Source of the DNA: Gammaproteobacteria bacterium
Lineage (GTDB): Bacteria > Pseudomonadota > Gammaproteobacteria > Pseudomonadales > Halieaceae
Assembly: GCA_029859085.1 (NCBI GenBank)
Contig: JAOUDU010000038.1
Location: 1-11,258, forward strand
Length of the DNA stretch: 11,258 bases
Reading direction: 5' to 3'
Part shown: positions 1 to 7,742 of the stretch, one piece after another
Layout of the letters: every line of letters starts with the position of its first letter
Numbering within the stretch: the stretch's first letter is position 1
Made by a program: the position numbers and the translations under genes
Notes under the pieces: model-generated
Seen by the model: only the letters and a program-made list of their open reading frames with translations
The model's database searches: none
What the model was told of the DNA's origin: nothing

Positions 1-645
1 CTGCCGCGGATGGTGCAGCAGGAAAAAGTGCTCCGGCGCCACCGCGTAGAAAATCACGATGGCCGCTGCCACCAGGTTGAAGATATGCCTGTGGCCCAGC
101 ACCCGGGTAACACCCAGCACCGCCACGACCAGGTACATGCGCACCTCTACCGGCAGGGTCCACAGCGAGCCGTTGACGCCCCCGGCCTGGGGATTGTCTG
201 CAAACACGCCCGGCAGGCGGTGCGCGACGTCGGGGAACAACCTGGCGTTATGCAACAGGTAGGCCCAGGTGTCTTTCCGGGAGAAGTAGTCAGTCAAATC
301 CAGGGTCGTGAGCACAGGGCCCAGCACCAGGGTGAGCAGCAGCAGGTTCACCCACACGGCGGGGTAGATACGCAGGATACGCGCTTCCGCGTAGACCAGA
401 AGGCTCTGCCGGTTCTGGTAGCTCTTGCATACCAGGTAACCCGAAAGCACGAAGAACATTGCCACACCCACGCCCGGCAGGTCCGCATGGTAGGCGGTGA
501 CAGGGCGCAACCACGCGGAGACCGGTCCCGGGCCGCCGCCGGGGCCGTAGCACAGCGCGAAGGTGTGGCCCCACAGTACGAAGAACGCCCCGAGGAAGCG
601 CAGGGTGTTGATATTGTTCTGGTGCAGGTGTGCCTCCCCGTGCAT
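1..645 (-). CDS. Acyltransferase family 3 membrane protein, N-terminal part (C-terminus beyond window)
   Basis: Reading the minus strand from ATG at 645 gives 215 residues open to the window edge. I translated this frame by hand. The protein fits the acyltransferase-3 (OafA/NodX-like) family of integral membrane O-acyltransferases, which move acyl groups from the cytoplasm onto surface glycans. Visible marks are the family's R-x10-H motif (R16 to H27, in RFLGAFFVLWGH), the hydrophobic segment GVAMFFVLSGYLV at about residues 58-70, RIYPAVWV near 91, and the SLWTLPVEVRMY block near 160. Several hydrophobic stretches look like membrane helices. The acceptor cannot be inferred. The start is uncertain: the ATG directly abuts the acnB terminator and has no upstream Shine-Dalgarno. 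A CTG at 627, preceded by GGGGAGG at 639-633, is an alternative that keeps the R-x10-H motif. The gene follows acnB on the same strand but the terminator lies between them. Confidence 0.85.
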   Translation of the reverse strand, partial: MHGEAHLHQNNINTLRFLGAFFVLWGHTFALCYGPGGGPGPVSAWLRPVTAYHADLPGVGVAMFFVLSGYLVCKSYQNRQSLLVYAEARILRIYPAVWVNLLLLTLVLGPVLTTLDLTDYFSRKDTWAYLLHNARLFPDVAHRLPGVFADNPQAGGVNGSLWTLPVEVRMYLVVAVLGVTRVLGHRHIFNLVAAAIVIFYAVAPEHFFLLHHPRQ

Positions 646-669
646 AAAAAAACCCCGCGGAGCGGGGTT
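646..669 (-). terminator. Rho-independent terminator of acnB
   Basis: On the minus strand an 8-bp GC-rich stem (AACCCCGC / GCGGGGTT, 3-nt loop TCC) is followed at once by five further T residues, giving a run of seven T in all. It starts 21 bases after the acnB stop codon. The T-run ends one base before the ATG of the next minus-strand gene. On the plus strand the same stem has no T-run after it. Confidence 0.9.
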
Positions 670-690
670 GTCAGTGGTCGGCGAATACGC

Positions 691-3306
691 TCAGGCGCGC
701 ATCTCCTCGATCTGGACCGCGGCGATTTTCTTGCCCTCCTCGGCGCTCTTCTGGAACTCCACTATCTGGTCGAAGTTCATATAGCGATAGATCTCCGCGG
801 ACATCGCGTCGAGGTCGCTGGCGAACTTCATGTACTCTTCCGGGGTCGGCAGCTTGCCCAGGATCGCACCCACCGCAGCCAGTTCGGCCGAGGTCAGGTA
901 GACGTTGGCGCCGTCACCGAGGCGGTTGGGGAAGTTGCGGGTCGAGGTGGAGAGCACCGTGGAATTGGCCGCCACCCGGGCCTGGTTGCCCATGCACAGG
1001 GAGCAGCCGGGCATTTCCGTGCGCGCGCCGGCGGCGCCGAAGATGTTGTAGTAGCCCTCTTCCATCAGCAGGTGTTCGTCCATGCGGGTGGGGGGCACTA
1101 TCCACAGCCGGGTGGAGATACCGCCCTTGTGTTTCTCCAGCAGCTTGCCCGCCGCGCGGAAGTGGCCGATGTTGGTCATGCAGCTGCCGATAAATACCTC
1201 GTCCACCTTGTCGCCGGCCACTGAGGACAGCAGGCGGGCGTCGTCGGGATCGTTGGGACAGCAGACGATGGGTTCCTTCACCTCCGCCAGGTCGATCTCG
1301 ATCACTGCGGTATATTCCGCATCGGCATCCGCTTTCATCAGGCTCGGGCTGGCCAGCCAGTCTTCCATCTTGCGGGCGCGGCGCTCCAGCGTGCGGGCGT
1401 CGCCGTAACCCTCGGCAATCATCGAGCGCAGCAGCACGATATTGGAACGCAGGTACTCGGCGATGGTGTCTTCGTCCAGGGCGATGGTGCAACCGGCGGC
1501 GGAGCGCTCGGCGGAGGCGTCGGACAGTTCAAAGGCCTGCTCCACGGTCAGCCCGGTCAGCCCTTCGATCTCGAGGATGCGGCCTGAGAAGATGTTCTTC
1601 TTGCCTTTCTTCTCCACGGTCAGGAGGCCCTGCTGGATCGCGTAATAGGGGATGGCGTGCACCAGGTCCCGCAGGGTGATGCCCGGTTGCATCGCGCCCT
1701 TGAAGCGCACCAGCACCGACTCCGGCATGTCCAGCGGCATTACGCCGGTAGCGGCGGCGAACGCCACCAGGCCGGAACCCGCCGGGAACGAGATGCCCAT
1801 GGGGAAGCGGGTATGGGAGTCGCCCCCGGTGCCGACGGTGTCGGGCAGCAGCATGCGGTTCAGCCAGGAGTGGATGATACCGTCCCCCGGGCGCAGCGAG
1901 ACGCCGCCGCGGGTCATGATGAAGTCGGGGAGGGTGTGCTGGGTGTCGATATCCACCGGCTTGGGGTAGGCCGCGGTATGGCAGAAAGACTGCATCGTGA
2001 GGTCCGCGGAAAAGCCCAGGCAGGCCAGGTCCTTCAACTCGTCCCGGGTCATTGGCCCGGTGGTGTCCTGGGAGCCGACGGTGGTCATCAGCGGCTCACA
2101 ATAGGTGCCGGGGCGGATGCCGGCGGTGCCGCAGGCCCTGCCCACCATTTTCTGGGCCAGGGTGAAGCCCTTGCCGGTGTCAGCGGGTATCGCGGGGGTG
2201 CGGAACAGGTCGGTGGCGCCCAGGCCCATGGTCTCGCGGGCCCGGGTGGTCAGGCCGCGACCGATGATCAGGTTGATGCGGCCGCCGGCGCGCACTTCAT
2301 CCAGCAGCACGTCGGACTTGAGTTCGAATTCGCTCAGCACTTCACCCGATTCGGACAGGATCTTGCCGTCGTAGGGGCGGACCTCGATGACATCGCCCAT
2401 ACCGAGCTTGTCCACCGGTGCCTCGAATACCAGCGCGCCGGCGTCCTCCATGGTGTTGTAGAAAATCGGCGCGACCTTGCCGCCGATGCAGATGCCGCCG
2501 CTCTTCTTGTTGGGCACGCCGGGAATGTCGTCGCCGAAAAACCACAGCACCGAGTTGGTGGCGGATTTGCGCGAGGAGCCGGTACCGACCACGTCGCCCA
2601 CAAAGGCGACCGGCAGGCCCTGCGCCTGCAGCTCCGCGATCTGCCGCATCGGGCCGGTGACACCGGGCTCGTCGGGCTTGAGGCCGTCGCGGGTCATCTT
2701 GTACATGGCCAGCGCGTGCAGCGGGATATCCGGGCGCGACCAGGCATCCGGGGCGGGGGACAGGTCATCGGTGTTGGTTTCGCCGGTTACCTTGAACACG
2801 GCGAGCCTGATGGACTCGGCTACCGCCGGCCGGCTGGTGAACCACTCGCCGTCCGCCCAGGATTGCATCACGGCCTTTGCATTGTCATTGCCCTTGTCGG
2901 CAAGCTCCGCCACGTCGTGGAAGGCCTCGAATACCAGCAGGGTATGCTTGAGTTCAGCCGCTGCGGTCGCGCCCAGTGCCTTGTCGGTCAACAGCGAGAC
3001 CAGGGTCTCGATATTGTAGCCGCCGTGCATATTGCCCAGCAGCTCGACCGCCTTGGGCCTGTCGATCAGGGGGCAGGTGGCCTCACCCTTGGCGATGGCT
3101 GACAGGAAGCCCGCCTTCACGTAGGCGGCCTCGTCGACGCCCGGTGGCACCCGGTTGCTGATCAGGTCGAGCAGGTAGTCCGCCTCGCCTGCGGGCGGGT
3201 TCTTCAGCAGTTCTACCAGGGCGGCAACCTGCTCGGCGCTGAGCGGTTTCGGCGGTATGTTAAGGCTGGCGCGTTCGGCGACGTGTTCGCGGTATGCTTC
3301 AAGCAC
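691..3306 (-). CDS. acnB: Aconitate hydratase B (bifunctional aconitase / 2-methylisocitrate dehydratase)
   Basis: AcnB interconverts citrate and isocitrate in the TCA cycle and also dehydrates or hydrates 2-methylaconitate intermediates in many proteobacteria. It is a cytoplasmic 4Fe-4S enzyme. The 871-residue product is near the 865 of E. coli AcnB and appears collinear with it, from an N-terminal HEAT-like domain ([14 protein letters not shown]) through the swivel domain ([20 protein letters not shown]) to the catalytic domains. The cluster cysteines are C709 in [15 protein letters not shown] and C768 and C771 in [10 protein letters not shown], against 710/769/772 in E. coli. The start is GTG at 3306, nine bases after AGGAG (3320-3316), and matches the E. 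coli N-terminus (MLE-YR-HVAERA). The gene has its own upstream promoter region and downstream terminator, so it is probably monocistronic. E. coli AcnB is also known to bind mRNA when its cluster is lost; nothing here tests that. Confidence 0.98.
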   Translation of the reverse strand: MLEAYREHVAERASLNIPPKPLSAEQVAALVELLKNPPAGEADYLLDLISNRVPPGVDEAAYVKAGFLSAIAKGEATCPLIDRPKAVELLGNMHGGYNIETLVSLLTDKALGATAAAELKHTLLVFEAFHDVAELADKGNDNAKAVMQSWADGEWFTSRPAVAESIRLAVFKVTGETNTDDLSPAPDAWSRPDIPLHALAMYKMTRDGLKPDEPGVTGPMRQIAELQAQGLPVAFVGDVVGTGSSRKSATNSVLWFFGDDIPGVPNKKSGGICIGGKVAPIFYNTMEDAGALVFEAPVDKLGMGDVIEVRPYDGKILSESGEVLSEFELKSDVLLDEVRAGGRINLIIGRGLTTRARETMGLGATDLFRTPAIPADTGKGFTLAQKMVGRACGTAGIRPGTYCEPLMTTVGSQDTTGPMTRDELKDLACLGFSADLTMQSFCHTAAYPKPVDIDTQHTLPDFIMTRGGVSLRPGDGIIHSWLNRMLLPDTVGTGGDSHTRFPMGISFPAGSGLVAFAAATGVMPLDMPESVLVRFKGAMQPGITLRDLVHAIPYYAIQQGLLTVEKKGKKNIFSGRILEIEGLTGLTVEQAFELSDASAERSAAGCTIALDEDTIAEYLRSNIVLLRSMIAEGYGDARTLERRARKMEDWLASPSLMKADADAEYTAVIEIDLAEVKEPIVCCPNDPDDARLLSSVAGDKVDEVFIGSCMTNIGHFRAAGKLLEKHKGGISTRLWIVPPTRMDEHLLMEEGYYNIFGAAGARTEMPGCSLCMGNQARVAANSTVLSTSTRNFPNRLGDGANVYLTSAELAAVGAILGKLPTPEEYMKFASDLDAMSAEIYRYMNFDQIVEFQKSAEEGKKIAAVQIEEMRA

Positions 3307-3389
3307 GGTATAGGGCTCCTTTGCATTGGTTGGATCGCGCGGGTGCTGATGCTCCCGGCGATAGCGGTATGACGGGTGATCGGAGCGCG

Positions 3390-3418
3390 AGTATAGCCCA
3401 GCGGGCTATCAAGATAAA
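3390..3418 (-). promoter_or_regulatory. Putative sigma70 promoter of acnB
   Basis: On the minus strand, a -10-like TATACT (3395-3390) lies 17 bases from a weak -35-like TTTATC (3418-3413). A start near 3383 would give a leader of about 77 nt ending in AGGAG before the acnB GTG. A perfect inverted repeat covers the start of the -10 and part of the spacer, which suggests control by a bound regulator. Assigned by eye. Confidence 0.5.
3393..3409. repeat. Perfect 7-bp inverted repeat overlapping the acnB promoter (possible operator)
   Basis: ATAGCCC (3393-3399) and GGGCTAT (3403-3409) are exact reverse complements separated by 3 bases. The repeat covers three bases of the proposed -10 box and most of the -35/-10 spacer on the minus strand. 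It has no T-run, so a terminator role is unlikely. A repressor operator is the simplest reading. I do not recognise the half-site as that of a known regulator. Confidence 0.5.
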
Positions 3419-3503
3419 TTGACCGGGTGCTATATCGTGCATTCACCGGGGTGATACCGTACACTTTGCGCGTCATGCCCGCTGTGAAAAACCCCGCTGG
3501 AAA

Positions 3504-3974
3504 ATGCCCGACAGACCCATAAAAACACCGTGTATCGGTGTGTGCTCCACCGGCATCGGCGACTCGGTCTGCCGCGGCTGCAAGCGGTTTGCCCACGAGG
3601 TAATCGACTGGAACAGCTACTCGCCGCAGCAAAAGGCCGTGGTCGACAAACGCCTGGGGGACTTCCTCTCCCAGTGTGTCAGCAACAAGCTGCGGGTGAC
3701 CGACAGGGCCCTGCTGCAGTGGCAGTTACAGGTGCAGCAGCTGAGCTACCCGGCGCACCACGATGAGTACTGCTGGGTGTACAGCCTGATCAAGGCCGGC
3801 GCCAGCCAGATAGAGGACACCGCGGAGTTCGGCTTCGAGGTGGATATGGCTTTTCGCCCGCTGTCCCTGGTGCAGCTGCGGGAGCTCATCGACCGGGAGT
3901 TCTACATCCTCTCCCAGGCCCACTACGACCGCTACATGCTGACCCCGGACCTGTTTGCGGGGCGGGCCGAGTGA
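3504..3974 (+). CDS. DUF1289 domain protein with a four-cysteine N-terminal motif
   Basis: The 156-residue protein begins with a DUF1289-type segment: TPCIGVCSTG, then VCRGC, then a stretch containing IDWNSYSP and RL. The cysteines are C10, C14, C23 and C26, spaced C-x3-C-x8-C-x2-C, which looks like a metal or Fe-S site. DUF1289 proteins are usually small and of unknown function. Here about 100 further residues follow, rich in aromatic and acidic positions (HHDEYCWVYSLIKAG, FGFEVDMAFRPLSL, REFYILSQAHYDRYM). There is no signal peptide or membrane segment, so it is probably cytoplasmic. The ATG at 3504 has only a weak TGGA Shine-Dalgarno before it. The stop overlaps the GTG of the next gene, miaE (GTGA), implying co-translation. 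The family call is firm; the function is unknown. Confidence 0.9.
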   Translation: MPDRPIKTPCIGVCSTGIGDSVCRGCKRFAHEVIDWNSYSPQQKAVVDKRLGDFLSQCVSNKLRVTDRALLQWQLQVQQLSYPAHHDEYCWVYSLIKAGASQIEDTAEFGFEVDMAFRPLSLVQLRELIDREFYILSQAHYDRYMLTPDLFAGRAE

Positions 3975-4585
3975 AGCCCGCGACCGATATCGCACCGGTT
4001 GCGGCGTTCCTGCACTGCGCCACGCCCGCGGCCTGGGTGGAATGGGCCCTGGCGAACCCGGGGATCCTGCTGGTCGATCACGCCAACTGCGAGAAAAAGG
4101 CCGCCTCCACCGCCCTCAACCTGATGTACCGCTATGTCGACCACCACCGCCTGCTGACGCGCCTGTCCCGGCTGGCCCGGGAGGAGCTGCGCCACTTCGA
4201 GCAGGTGATCGCGCTGATGCAGGCGCGGGGCATCGACTACCCCCAGTTGACCGCCGCGCGCTACGCCGGTGAACTGCGCCAGCTGGTGCGCAGCCACGAG
4301 CCCGCCCGGCTGGTGGACACCCTGCTGGTGGGGGCGATCATCGAGGCCCGCTCCTGCGAGCGTTTTGCCGCCCTGGTGCCGGTGCTGGACGACGAACTGG
4401 CGGGTTTCTACGCCTCGCTGCTGAAGTCCGAATCCCGGCATTTCACCGATTACCTGAAACTGGCCCAGGAGGCCGGGTCCGCGGGGGAGGTGGCGGCGAG
4501 ACTGCCGGTGCTATTGCAGCGGGAGCGCGAGCTGATCGAGTCGCCGGACACGGAATTTCGGTTTCACAGCGGCGTGCCAGGATGA
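3971..4585 (+). CDS. miaE: tRNA-(ms2io6A)-hydroxylase MiaE
   Basis: MiaE is a non-haem di-iron monooxygenase. It hydroxylates the isopentenyl side chain of 2-methylthio-N6-isopentenyladenosine at position 37 of tRNAs that read UNN codons. The 204-residue product matches the short Pseudomonas-type form (the Salmonella protein is longer). A ferritin-like four-helix arrangement is supported by E41 (HANCEKKAAS), E72-x-x-H75 (REELRHFE), E125 (AIIEARSCERF) and E154-x-x-H157 (SESRHFTDY), the expected two-iron ligand set. The GTG start at 3971 overlaps the upstream TGA by four bases, with a GC-rich purine tract before it, so translation is probably coupled to the DUF1289 gene. The substrate also requires MiaA and MiaB, whose genes are not in this window. 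After the stop the composition turns sharply AT-rich. Confidence 0.93.
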   Translation: MKPATDIAPVAAFLHCATPAAWVEWALANPGILLVDHANCEKKAASTALNLMYRYVDHHRLLTRLSRLAREELRHFEQVIALMQARGIDYPQLTAARYAGELRQLVRSHEPARLVDTLLVGAIIEARSCERFAALVPVLDDELAGFYASLLKSESRHFTDYLKLAQEAGSAGEVAARLPVLLQRERELIESPDTEFRFHSGVPG

Positions 4586-4612
4586 CATATAACTTTAAAA
4601 TATTTATATAAG
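4586..4612. other. AT-rich convergent junction between miaE and lpxH
   Basis: These 27 bases are almost entirely A and T, and the AT-rich tract continues through the last codons of lpxH to about 4640. The genes on both sides are GC-rich. It separates two convergent stop codons. I see no GC-rich hairpin with a T-run, so no canonical intrinsic terminator can be assigned, although the tract may help termination in either direction. Confidence 0.6.
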
Positions 4613-5329
4613 CTATTGAATAATATCAAAATATATCAGCTCAACTGCATTCGCAGAGGCCTCGATGGCCGAGCCCTGTTCCTCCCAGGCGCCCAGCACC
4701 CAGCGCAGGCCCGCGGGACTCTCGTGGCGGGCGGGGCGGTGGGTGTGGCCGTGAATCAGCTGGCGCACGCCGTGGGCCGCCATGACCCGCTCCACCTCAT
4801 CCGGGGTGACATCCATGATGTCCTGGCTCTTCATGCTGGTGGCCTCGCGGCTCTCGGCCCGCAGCTGCGCGGCCAGCGCGCGCCGCCGGGCCAGGGGCCG
4901 GGCCAGCAGGTCGGCCTGCCAGGCCGGCTCCCGGGCGCTGCGGCGGAACGCCTGGTAGTCGCTGTCCAGGGTGCATAGGGAGTCGCCGTGCATCAGCAGC
5001 GTGGGTTCGCCATGGAGGTCGATCACGGTGGGATCCGGCAGCAGCGTCGCCCCGGTGCTGGCGCAGAAGCCATCCCCCAGCAGGAAATCCCGGTTGCCGT
5101 GCATGATGAACAGTTCCGGACCGGCGGCGCTGTAGTCCCGCAGCAGGCCGGCCACTTCGGCGGCGAGCGGGGAATCATCGTCATCCCCGGGCCAGGCCTC
5201 GAACAGGTCCCCGAGGATAAACAGCTGTACACAGTGGCGGCGCCGGTCGAGGAACCGCGCCAGCGCCCGTGTCGCGGCGGGCCTGGCGGGATCGAGGTGA
5301 AGGTCTGAGATGAAACAGGTGGTGGACAC
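4613..5329 (-). CDS. lpxH: UDP-2,3-diacylglucosamine diphosphatase LpxH
   Basis: LpxH hydrolyses UDP-2,3-diacylglucosamine to lipid X and UMP, the fourth step of lipid A synthesis, at the cytoplasmic face of the inner membrane. The 238-residue product is the normal length (E. coli 240) and carries the calcineurin-like metallophosphoesterase signature. D9 and H11 lie in SDLHL, D41 in LGDLFEAW, N79 in HGNRD, H114 in MHGDSL, and H195 and H197 in HGHTH, matching the known di-manganese ligands nearly residue for residue. The start is a GTG at 5329 with only a weak Shine-Dalgarno. It lies 39 bases after the ppiB stop on the same strand, the same ppiB-lpxH order as in E. coli, so it is probably transcribed from the ppiB promoter. 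The last codons are unusually AT-rich (IYFDIIQ). Confidence 0.96.
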   Translation of the reverse strand: MSTTCFISDLHLDPARPAATRALARFLDRRRHCVQLFILGDLFEAWPGDDDDSPLAAEVAGLLRDYSAAGPELFIMHGNRDFLLGDGFCASTGATLLPDPTVIDLHGEPTLLMHGDSLCTLDSDYQAFRRSAREPAWQADLLARPLARRRALAAQLRAESREATSMKSQDIMDVTPDEVERVMAAHGVRQLIHGHTHRPARHESPAGLRWVLGAWEEQGSAIEASANAVELIYFDIIQ

Positions 5330-5368
5330 GGGGTGGCCCTGCGGATCGATGGGTCCCCGCGCGGGCAG

Positions 5369-5863
5369 CTAGTCGATTATTTCAATGGTTTCGATGATGA
5401 CCGCGTCGGTGGGGACGTCCTGGTGGCCTTTGCTGCTGCCGGTGGGCACGTTGCGGATTTTCTCCAGCACGTCATCACCTTCGACCATCCGGCCGAACAC
5501 GGCGTAGCCCCAGCCCTGCATATTCTTGCCGCTGTGGTTGAGGAAGTCATTGTCCTTCACATTGATGAAGAACTGGGCGGTGGCCGAGTGGGGGTCGGTG
5601 GTGCGCGCCATTGCAATGGTGCCGAAATCGTTCCTGAGGCCGTTATCCGCCTCGTTCTGGATAGGCTTGCGCACGGCCTTTTGTGACATATTGATATCGA
5701 AGCCGCCCCCCTGGATCATGAAATTGTTGATCACGCGGTGGAAGATGGTGCCGTCGTAGAAACCATCCCGGGCGTACTCGAGAAAATTGGCGACGGTGAT
5801 AGGGGCCTTCTCGGCGTCAAGTTCCAGTTTGATGTCGCCGAAAGTGGTGCGAATGATAACCAT
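5369..5863 (-). CDS. ppiB: Cytoplasmic peptidyl-prolyl cis-trans isomerase B (cyclophilin)
   Basis: This 164-residue cyclophilin catalyses proline isomerisation during protein folding. It lacks a signal peptide, so it is the cytoplasmic PpiB type rather than periplasmic PpiA. The active-site block [15 protein letters not shown] holds R43, F48 and Q51, and [10 protein letters not shown] holds F98/F99. [19 protein letters not shown] is also characteristic. The ATG at 5863 was chosen because an AGGGA lies 7 bases before it and because it matches the E. coli start ([10 protein letters not shown]). The frame remains open further upstream to 6169, but that extension overlaps glnS and has no cyclophilin similarity. 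It is the first gene of a likely ppiB-lpxH operon and is divergent from glnS. Confidence 0.97.
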   Translation of the reverse strand: MVIIRTTFGDIKLELDAEKAPITVANFLEYARDGFYDGTIFHRVINNFMIQGGGFDINMSQKAVRKPIQNEADNGLRNDFGTIAMARTTDPHSATAQFFINVKDNDFLNHSGKNMQGWGYAVFGRMVEGDDVLEKIRNVPTGSSKGHQDVPTDAVIIETIEIID

Positions 5864-5899
5864 GCTGTTTCCCTGCTGGTGAATGTCGAAAGCGCTGCA

Positions 5900-5928
5900 A
5901 TGATACGGGCTTTTGCGGGGCAGGAAAA
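5900..5928 (-). promoter_or_regulatory. Putative sigma70 promoter of ppiB-lpxH
   Basis: The minus strand carries TATCAT (5905-5900), five of six matches to a -10 box, 17 bases downstream of a partial -35 TTTTCC (5928-5923). The expected start near 5893 leaves a leader of about 30 nt carrying the ppiB Shine-Dalgarno. Assigned by eye. Confidence 0.45.
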
Positions 5929-6002
5929 CACTCAGGGGCGAAGTTGGCCGGGTAAGTTGGAGGCAAATGCGGCTTAATGCCGGCGGGGACACGGCAGGTG
6001 GG

Positions 6003-6031
6003 TATAAGCCGGGATAATCTGCGGCTATAAT
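6003..6031 (+). promoter_or_regulatory. Putative glnS promoter with GC-rich discriminator
   Basis: A perfect TATAAT (6026-6031) lies 35 bases before the glnS ATG. The -35 region at 17-bp spacing (TATAAG, 6003-6008) is poor. The bases after the -10 (ACGCGCCC) form a GC-rich discriminator, typical of promoters under stringent ppGpp/DksA control, which would suit a tRNA synthetase. The start near 6038 gives a leader of about 28 nt. Regulation is inferred from sequence type only. Confidence 0.55.
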
Positions 6032-6065
6032 ACGCGCCCTTTTTATGCTGTAGCCGTGACGATTT

Positions 6066-7742
6066 ATGGAAAAAACCCCCGCCAGTAATTTCCTGGAGGC
6101 AATCATCTCCGAGGACCTCGCCGCCGGCCGGGTCCAGGCCGTGGTTACCCGGTTTCCGCCGGAGCCCAATGGCTACCTCCATATCGGCCATGCCAAGTCC
6201 ATCTGCGTGAATTTCGGCCTCGCGGAAACCTTTGGCGGGCGCTGCAACCTGCGCTTCGACGATACCAACCCGGAGAAGGAGAGCCAGGAGTATATCGACT
6301 CGATCCAGGCGGATGTGCGCTGGCTCGGTTTCAGCTGGGACGGCGAGGTGCGCTTTGCCTCGTCCTATTTCCAGCAGTTGTATGACTGGGCGGTATACCT
6401 GGTGGAGCAGGGCAACGCCTATGTGTGCGACCTCGATGCCGCCCAGGCCCGGGAGTACCGGGGCACGCTCACCGAGCCCGGCCGGGACAGTCCTTTCCGC
6501 AACCGCAGCGTTGCGGAAAACCTGGGCCTGCTGGCGCGGATGAAGGCGGGGGAGTTCGCCGAGGGGGAAAAGGTGCTGCGGGCGAAGATCGATATGGCCT
6601 CGCCCAATATGAATATGCGGGACCCCATCCTGTACCGCATTCGCAAGGTGCCGCACCACCAGACCGGTGACAGCTGGGTGATCTACCCCACCTACGATTT
6701 CGCCCACGGCCAGGAGGACGCGATCGAGGGTATTACCCACTCCATCTGTACCCTGGAGTTCGAGGACCACCGGCCCCTGTACGACTGGTTCATCGAACAC
6801 CTGCCGGTACCCTCGAGGCCGCGGCAGTATGAATTCGGCCGGCTCAATCCCAGCTACACCGTCACCAGCAAGCGCAAGCTCAAGCAACTGGTGGATGACG
6901 GTGTCGTCGACGGCTGGGACGACCCGCGGATGCCGACGGTGGCGGGCATGCGCCGGCGCGGCTATACCCCGGCGGCGATACGCAAGTTCTGCCAGATGAT
7001 CGGCACGACCCGCAGCGACGGTGTGGTGGACGTGGCGATGCTGGAGTTCGCGATCCGCGAGGATCTCAACGAGAACGCCCCCAGGGCGATGTGCGTGCTG
7101 AACCCGCTGAAGGTGGTGCTGACCGATTACCCCGAGGGGCGGGTTGAAGAACTGGTGGCGGCGCGCCACCCGACCCGGCCGGAACTGGGCGAGCGCGTAC
7201 TGCCGTTCACCCGGGAGCTGTATATCGACGCCGAGGATTTTCGCGAGGAAGCCAACAAGAAGTACAAGCGCCTGGTGCTGGGCAAGCGCGTGCGGCTGCG
7301 CAATGCCTACGTGATCGAGGCGGTCGAGGCGGTAAAAGATGCCGCCGGCACCGTGGTGGAGGTGCATGCCCGGGTCATTGCCGACACTATCGGCAACGAC
7401 CCCGCCGATGGCATCAAGCCCAAGGGCGTGATCCAGTGGGTGTCGGCATCCTCAGGCAGGCAGGCCACGGTCCGGCTCTACGACCGCCTGTTCAGTCACG
7501 AGTCCCCGGACAAGGGCGACCGCGATTTCATGGCGCATATCAACCCCGACTCGCTGCGGGTGGTGGCAGGGGCCTGGATTGAGCCCGCGCTGGTACAGGC
7601 ATCGCCGGAACAGGGTTTCCAGTTCGAGCGCGAGGGTTATTTCGTGGCGGATCGTTACGACCACACCGAGCAGGCGCCGGTGTTCAACCGCACCATCGGC
7701 CTGCGCGACAGCTGGGGCGACCAGGGAGGAGCCGGGGAGTGA
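6066..7742 (+). CDS. glnS: Glutaminyl-tRNA synthetase
   Basis: GlnRS is a class I enzyme that charges tRNA-Gln with glutamine in the cytoplasm. The product is 558 residues (E. coli about 554). The Rossmann fold carries the HIGH motif at residues 39-42 ([15 protein letters not shown]). The KMSKS-equivalent is VTSKRKL at about 266-272, with T where E. coli has M; from memory the same form occurs in Pseudomonas. [37 protein letters not shown] and WDDPRMPT are typical, and they distinguish it from GltX, as does the anticodon-binding beta-barrel region after about residue 340. The ATG at 6066 matches the family start, but no good Shine-Dalgarno precedes it; the leader instead contains a two-codon ATG-CTG-TAG. 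The stop overlaps the GTG of cysS (GTGA), indicating a coupled glnS-cysS operon. Confidence 0.98.
   Translation: MEKTPASNFLEAIISEDLAAGRVQAVVTRFPPEPNGYLHIGHAKSICVNFGLAETFGGRCNLRFDDTNPEKESQEYIDSIQADVRWLGFSWDGEVRFASSYFQQLYDWAVYLVEQGNAYVCDLDAAQAREYRGTLTEPGRDSPFRNRSVAENLGLLARMKAGEFAEGEKVLRAKIDMASPNMNMRDPILYRIRKVPHHQTGDSWVIYPTYDFAHGQEDAIEGITHSICTLEFEDHRPLYDWFIEHLPVPSRPRQYEFGRLNPSYTVTSKRKLKQLVDDGVVDGWDDPRMPTVAGMRRRGYTPAAIRKFCQMIGTTRSDGVVDVAMLEFAIREDLNENAPRAMCVLNPLKVVLTDYPEGRVEELVAARHPTRPELGERVLPFTRELYIDAEDFREEANKKYKRLVLGKRVRLRNAYVIEAVEAVKDAAGTVVEVHARVIADTIGNDPADGIKPKGVIQWVSASSGRQATVRLYDRLFSHESPDKGDRDFMAHINPDSLRVVAGAWIEPALVQASPEQGFQFEREGYFVADRYDHTEQAPVFNRTIGLRDSWGDQGGAGE

Noticed and set aside
10..1224. 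Long plus-strand open frame (404 codons)
   Set aside because: It is rich in H, R, Q and G and lies opposite both the acyltransferase gene and acnB, crossing the acnB terminator. It is a high-GC antisense shadow.
1657..3102. 481-codon plus-strand frame opposite acnB
   Set aside because: The opposite strand encodes an AcnB with all cluster cysteines. The plus frame has no recognisable motif and a composition typical of shadow frames.
6022..6056. CGGCTA / TAGCCG inverted repeat over the glnS -10 and leader
   Set aside because: Six-base arms with a 23-base loop are expected by chance, and there is no other support.
5864..6169. N-terminal extension of ppiB up to 6169
   Set aside because: It overlaps the glnS start and promoter and has no cyclophilin similarity. 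The ATG at 5863 has a Shine-Dalgarno and fits the family length.
5817..7367. 516-codon minus-strand frame opposite glnS
   Set aside because: It is antisense to GlnRS and runs through the ppiB start and the divergent promoters, with no family signature.
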